Part shown: positions 59,035 to 64,000 of the stretch, one piece after another
How positions within the stretch are numbered: the first letter of the stretch is position 1
Layout: the number at the start of each line of letters is the position of its first letter
Assembly (NCBI GenBank): GCA_949987565.1
Contig: OX465110.1
Location: 15,974,394-16,038,393, forward strand
DNA length: 64,000 nucleotides
From: Luidia sarsii
Lineage: Eukaryota > Echinodermata > Asteroidea > Paxillosida > Luidiidae
Direction of reading: 5' to 3'
Notes under the pieces: generated by a model
Told to the model about the DNA's origin: nothing
Databases searched by the model: none
The model's input: only the letters and a program-made list of their open reading frames with translations
Made by a program: the position numbers and the translations under genes

Positions 59035-59712
59035 CTCCCAGCCTTCCTGCCTGCCTGCCTGCGTGCCTGCCTGCCTGCCTGCCTGCCTGTCTCCATCCTT
59101 GCCTCCATCTCAGCCTCCCTGCCTACCCCCTTCTCACTCCCTGCCTCCACCACTGCCTCCCTGCCTCCCCCCTCCTCACTCCCTGCCTCCCCGCCTCCCC
59201 CTCCTCACTCCCTGCCTCCACGTCTTCCTGCCTGCCTGCCTGCCTGTTCCCTGCCCCTGCCTCACTGCCTGCCTGCTGCCTTGCTGCCTTCACCCTTGCC
59301 TCCCTGGCTCCCCCTCATCACTCCCTGCATGCCTGCCTCCATCCCTGCCTCCATCCCTGCATCCATCCCTGCCTCCATCCCTGCCTCCATCCCTGCCTCC
59401 ATCTATGCCTCCCCCTCCTCACTCCCTGCCTCCCCGTCTACCTGCCTGCCTGCCTGTTCCCTGCCCCTGCCTCACTGCCTGCCTGCTGCCTTGCTGCCTT
59501 CGTCCTTGCCTCCCTGGCTCCCCCTCCTCACTCCCTGCCTGCCTCCCTGCCTCCATCCCTGCCTCCCCCTCCTCACTCCCTGCCTCCCCGTCTACCTGCC
59601 TCCCTGCATCCCTGTCTGCATCTTCGTCTAACTGCCCCCTGCCTCTCTGCCCCCCTGCCTTCCTACCTCCCTGCCTCCCTGCCTCTGCCTCCCTGCCTCC
59701 CTGCCCCCTATC
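59035..59712. repeat. (CCTG)n / CCCTGCCTCCAT satellite with a 220-bp higher-order unit
   Basis: About 680 bases of CTGCCTGC and CTCCCTGCCTCC. A block carrying CCTGTTCCCTGCCCCTGCCT, CTGCTGCCTTGCTGCCTTC and CCTCCCTGGCTCCCCCTC occurs at about 59236 and again at about 59456, so a 220-base unit has duplicated. The 310- and 239-codon frames over it are artefacts. Confidence 0.93.
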
Positions 59713-60409
59713 CCTAAACCGGCCCAAATTACGTGCTTTTATATGGGATGCGGGGTTGGACAATTAATACCCTTGAAGAAGAAACACTCATTTCAATAGC
59801 TATATATGCTCGAAAAGTGCATTTGAAAATTATTCAAGGACCAACATCATCAGCTCCACACTCTATAGATACGATAGGGAGAAAAGTCTGCATGCCCACC
59901 ATTTGTCCCGTTTTCATCAGAAAGCTTGGGGAGTCTGGGATCGATTCTGATCAACACAATCCGACGAACGAGTTTTTTTTTCTTCTCGAGACCCCATAAT
60001 GTAACCATGAGTCGATATCGTGAGCAGCGTGGGTACAAATACGATGTCGGCCGACTATTGCCCAAGATGTTTTCCAGCCGTGCAGGCTCCCCTCAGTCAT
60101 TCTCGCCCGCGACAAAAGGACTCCAACTCCCAAGTACCGCTCCCATTTTTTTTAATTGTCCGATTATCATGCGCTCCGTGCATCTGGGAACGGCCGTATC
60201 GCCAGTCTCGCCCGCTGCATGCTCGGTTCTTGAGAGAGAGAGAGAGAGAGAGAGTGAGAAAGAGAGCTATTAGCGTTAAACTGTTACCGAATCGATGGCG
60301 GGTGTGTGTGAGGAATTCGTCCGGCTTGATTTGCGCCGCTGATTTTTTTTTTCAAGAGCCTGGTACTTTGTAGCAGAATCTAGTGGATCTATAGGAAGCC
60401 TACTCCCCC

Positions 60410-60755
60410 GTCTGTCACTTGTCTCTGTCTCTTCCTGTCTCTGTCTCTCACTGCCTCTGTCTCTCTCTGTCTCTCCTTATCTCTGTCTCTCCCTGTCTGT
60501 CTCTCACTGCCTCTGTCTCTCTCTGTCTCTGTCTCTCCCTGTCTCTCTATCTCACTGTACCTGTATATCTCTGTCTGTCTCTTTGTGTCTGTCTCTCACT
60601 GTGTCCGTCTCTGTTCCACTATGTCTCTGTGTACCTCTCGTTCTGTCTCTCGTTGTCTATCTTTGTCTTTCTGACCCTCTTTGTCTCAGTCTGTTTTTCT
60701 CTTTCTCCGTCTCTCTCCCTCCCCACTGTCTCCCCCTCTCTGTCTCTCTCACCCC
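60410..60755. repeat. CTGTCTCT tract
   Basis: About 345 bases of CTCTGTCTCTCACTGCCTCT-type units (period about 18-40) downstream of CA8. Cysteine/serine/leucine frames across it are artefacts. Confidence 0.93.
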
Positions 60756-62224
60756 ACAAGTACGGACTGTGTCGACCTCGTAGCCCCCATGCCAAATACC
60801 GAGCCGCTATCCAAATTGACGCCGCATCGATCGGCGGCTGAACGGGGGCCCCCTTATCTCCCCCCCCCTCTGTTCTTTTCGTCTTCCTCTTCCTCCCTCC
60901 CGTTCCTCTTCTGCTGCCTCCCAAACCGAGCCTTTCCTCCCCTCCCCTCCCTGTCACTCCCCCACTCCTCCGTCTCACCCCCCCCCCTCCCCCTCCTCTC
61001 CATCGTAACACAATCAGCGCGGGCCGTGTGTCGCTCACAATAGGCGGGAACGTGTTGGCCGAGTCGTCTCCGCCGCGCTGTGTAAACCTCGTCACCCTCC
61101 TCCTCCCTCCCTCTCTCCCTCCTCATCTGTGAGAAGATGGACATCCCCCCCCGTCCTCCTTAAAAAGAAAACACTCCTGCACTACATACCGGCTTTGTAA
61201 GAAGTGACAAGGAACCGCCTCATATATCTGTAGATTAACACCACTTAACTATGCTTTTATGATAGTTTGCTTGCCGTAATGACACACAGTGCCCACACAC
61301 ACACACACTTCTCGCCAGCGATTGTGAGGAGAAAGTGTGGGGGTGGTGTAGGAGGGAGGGAGGGGGGGGGGGATACCGTTCCTTTGCTTTGTGTATCTAA
61401 GCCTATGTGTCACCGCAAACACGGGTTTATCTTGGCTTCAGGTGAGCACACCGTTTAGACAATGACCGGACCGTTGGATAAACAAGAAGGCCGGCCGTGG
61501 GGACCGGCCAGCTTTTTGGGCCCGGCCTGTCAGCTCTCCTCCTAGTACTAGACACGTGCACCGCGGCTCCAATCTCCCCCCTCCCTCCCTTCCTCCCTCC
61601 CCTTCTCCCCTGCCACCTCTCTCTCCCAACCTCTCCCCCTACCTCCCCGGCGGGCGGTTCAAGTATTTCAATATCGATTGGAAAAATATCGGAAAAGCAA
61701 TCATCACACCTGAATAAATCATTCTAATTGGGAACCACTTTCCAGACAAAATAGTTGACCGATTTCCCATTTTTTTTTTTTGGAGGGGGAGGGGGGGGGG
61801 AATTGCTTCATCGTTTTCCTTTTTGTTTCGTCCCACTGCGCGACGTCGCCGGCGTGGTCGACTCTGTGCTGAATGAGATTGTCGTCTGATAACAAGCGCG
61901 CTTATGGGACGGGAGCGGGTGGTGATTTCCACCGAAAAAAAATAGGAAGAAAAGAAATATAGAGGCGAGCTACAGTGAGATTTGTTTGCGTGAGGAGGAG
62001 GAGGAGGAGAAGAGAGACGGACGAGTCCCAATCCTGTCCCACCCCCCCCCATACCTAGTAGGCAGATCCAATAATGAGTTTGCCAATGATGTGGTATGTA
62101 GTCTCTGCCTTTCAATATGCTACCCATTCGTCACAGTGTCAAGAGGTATCATTTTTCTTTTATGTATATTTCAAATCTGGTTGGCGATGAGACTCTGAAT
62201 GAGTCTCACACCAAACTGAAAAGA

Positions 62225-62411
62225 TCGTAGACTGGTCGTAGACTGGTCGTAGACTGGTCGTAGACTGGTCGTAGACTGGTCGTCGACTGGTCGTCGACTG
62301 GTCGTAGACTGGTCGTAGACTGGTCGTAGACTGGTCGTAGACTGGTCGTAGACTGGTCGTAGACTGGTCGTAGACTGGTCGTAGACTGGTCGTAGACTGG
62401 TCGTAGACTGG
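62225..62411. repeat. 11-bp tandem array, 17 copies
   Basis: Exactly 187 bases of TCGTAGACTGG, with two adjacent copies changed to TCGTCGACTGG near 62278-62302. Because 11 is not a multiple of 3, each minus-strand frame reads the same 11-residue cycle (R-P-V-Y-D-Q-S-T-T-S-L), so the array is open in that strand. There are no spacers, so it is not a CRISPR array. Confidence 0.97.
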
Positions 62412-62699
62412 CCTGAATTTATCAGGCTTCGTGATCCCCACGATAGTCTCGGGGAGAGAGTTCCAAAGTTGTGTGTAGTTTGGTGTAAAGGATACCCATT
62501 CATTTTAGTTTTCCCTGCTAAGAAGTGACAAGAGCAACATCTGGAATTCAAGACTACAAAACTCACTTGAGATTCACCCTGTGAACGAGCTTTGGGTTTG
62601 GAAAAGGTTAGCCACGACTCAATGATGCACGCATTTACCTATTTGGCCAACGCCAATTATCGTCATTTTTTGTTGTGTGTATGATGATGGGGATAGTAT

Positions 62700-62795
62700 G
62701 TATCTTTTGAAAGGTTTGATTGAAGCAGTATACCTTTCCCAAAAGGCCTTTCTCTGAGTTTGAGAAAAGGTCCTGCAACGATTGAAAGGTCATAC
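62700..62795 (+). mobile_element. SINE family 1 tail fragment
   Basis: Contains GATTGAAGCAGTATACC, AAAAGGCCTTTCTCTGAGTT, TGAGAAAAGGTCCTGC and AACGATTGAAAGGTC, a decayed form of the family 1 fold-back end. Confidence 0.35.
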
Positions 62796-63245
62796 CCCCC
62801 CCCCAAATATGTTTGACACTTCGTCGGTCATATGAGTCGATATAGGCCCAAGTAGTTCGCTACCATTTTCGGATTGTTCCATCAAAAATAGATTGGAAGA
62901 TGTTTTCGTAAAGCACACAGGCGACGAGTACAGTAAGCCAAGTGGACCGTTTCTGTTTTAATATCCCTTGCTAAAATGGGAATGCCGAGTGTAACATTTC
63001 CCGTGACATTTATTTTCTGCTTCGCCCGAGCATAGATGGAAGTTCACGGCGCGCCTTTTCGTTGCAGAGTGCAGGCCAGTGTATTAACCCGCAGCACCAT
63101 TCAAAGACATGCGGGAGATTGATGATGGGAAGGGGGCTGATCGGTTCACAAAGGCGAGCTCTGTTTCTCGAAGAGGGGGAGAGAGGGGTGGAGGGGGCCT
63201 TTCGGTCGAAAACAAGTGCAGCGTTGGCGTTCTACCCTTGTACAG

Positions 63246-63288
63246 AATGAAGTTCATTCGGTTCGGAACCCTCCGTGCCAAAGAAAGA
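63246..63288 (+). CDS. Weak candidate first coding exon (possible FAH-domain protein)
   Basis: A pyrimidine-rich acceptor (TCTACCCTTGTACAG) precedes an ATG at 63247; fourteen codons follow, then the donor AGA/GTAAGC. The peptide M-K-F-I-R-F-G resembles the first residues of fumarylacetoacetate-hydrolase-domain proteins. It is too short to be sure, and no second exon is visible before the window ends. It may be a chance match. Confidence 0.2.
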
Positions 63289-63774
63289 GTAAGCAATAGG
63301 CCTTTCAGTTTCAGGAAGGCTGAGAATCGACACTAGCGTTTTTTGGGGGGCGACTGAACGAGTGACGAAAATGAGCGGACGAAATCTTGACTTCACATCG
63401 GCAAAGGGACCACACAGAAGACCCGGGGCAAATCACAAAACAAAAACAAGGGTAAGACATTCTCCTGGTTCTTCTTCATTTTTTAAATGTGATGTGTAAT
63501 GGGTAACAGTATACTCCCACGGTGTTGACTGTGCGGTAAATATCGTTTTCCCCGTGACGAGCAGCGTGCTTCGGTATAACACCGCGCCGTTAGCTCGCGC
63601 TTATTCCCCCACGACCCCGTGGCCCCGAGCATGCTTGGAAACGCAGCAAGATCCTGTGCTGGTACCGCAACAATATAACCCGCAACCAATCTGCGCGGTA
63701 AGAGTATACCCAACGACTCCGAACAAAAATGAGAGGAAGGTAAATAGATAATAAATGGTTTATTTATGAATAGA

Positions 63775-63905
63775 AGAAGCAAATAGTAAAGTGATGTAAA
63801 ACTGATGCAAACGGCTTTACTGACTTAAATGACCCAAAAATCCACATGACTGACTTAATTTCAAAATGCAAATTTCGTAGGACATTATTCAAAGGTTCTG
63901 CTAGG
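63775..63905 (+). mobile_element. SINE family 1 tail fragment
   Basis: Contains CTGATGCAAACGGCTTTACT, GACTTAAATGACCCAAAA, TTTCAAAATGCAAATTTCG and GGACATTATTCAAAGG. The tail continues to GTTCTGCTAGGAGTGAAGC. Decayed copy. Confidence 0.4.
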
Positions 63906-64000
63906 AGTGAAGCACGGGTAAAGGATAACTGGAGAAATACGGCAGTTAATGTTTGAATGTTTTTGATTGCCGCCCCATCCAAAGGCTAGTTGAATATTTT

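Noticed and set aside
59998..60273. Possible coding start M-S-R-Y-R-E-Q-R
   Set aside because: The frame lacks family similarity and runs into simple GA repeat; no donor that fits was seen.
62225..62411. CRISPR-like array
   Set aside because: The 11-bp units are contiguous with no spacers, and the genome is eukaryotic.
63371..63451. Possible small exon starting M-S-G-R-N-L-D-F
   Set aside because: There is a donor-like GTAAGA, but no acceptor support and no family similarity.

Overview
The window is eukaryotic and probably comes from an invertebrate animal genome. It has one recognisable multi-exon gene with GT-AG introns, abundant (GA)n/(CT)n tracts, tRNA-headed SINEs, L2/CR1-like LINE tails, many short inverted-repeat elements, a degenerate TTAGGG block and one 200-base assembly gap. 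The TTAGGG block, the L2-like tails and the vertebrate-like CA8 exon plan fit a marine invertebrate deuterostome (amphioxus, echinoderm or hemichordate type). I cannot exclude a lophotrochozoan.

The main gene is the plus-strand orthologue of carbonic anhydrase-related protein VIII (CA8). It runs from the ATG at 12985 to the stop at 54574 in eight exons: 12985-13054, 18952-19146, 21988-22112, 35270-35365, 40583-40645, 51948-51999, 52804-52915 and 54440-54574. All splice phases agree. Apart from one missing base in exon 7 it encodes 282 residues, against 290 in human CA8. The first zinc-ligand position is threonine, where active enzymes have histidine and vertebrate CA8 has arginine, so the protein should be a non-catalytic carbonic anhydrase fold. 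The missing base in the conserved T-T-P-P-C motif is either an assembly error or a disabling frameshift.

Upstream (1-12984) are retroelement remnants, fold-back elements, two short DNA-transposon-like elements and a good candidate first coding exon (10434-10590) that I cannot identify. Its splice phase would allow in-frame joining to CA8 exon 2. The introns (5.9, 2.8, 13.2, 5.2, 11.3, 0.8 and 1.5 kb) are mostly repeats. Downstream (54575-64000) are a probable 3' UTR, a diverged duplicated block, satellites and, at 63246-63288, a weak candidate exon that may begin the next gene.

The most unusual feature is a set of four tiny palindromes of 23-32 bp built on CCATGGAGGA...TCCTCCATGG. Each sits between short direct repeats that differ from site to site, which looks like a minimal mobile element with target-site duplications. 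Other points of interest are a hairpin-GAAACG module shared by otherwise different fold-back families, a 75-bp direct repeat flanking a truncated LINE, and a pure 44-copy AAGGG-type array in CA8 intron 4.
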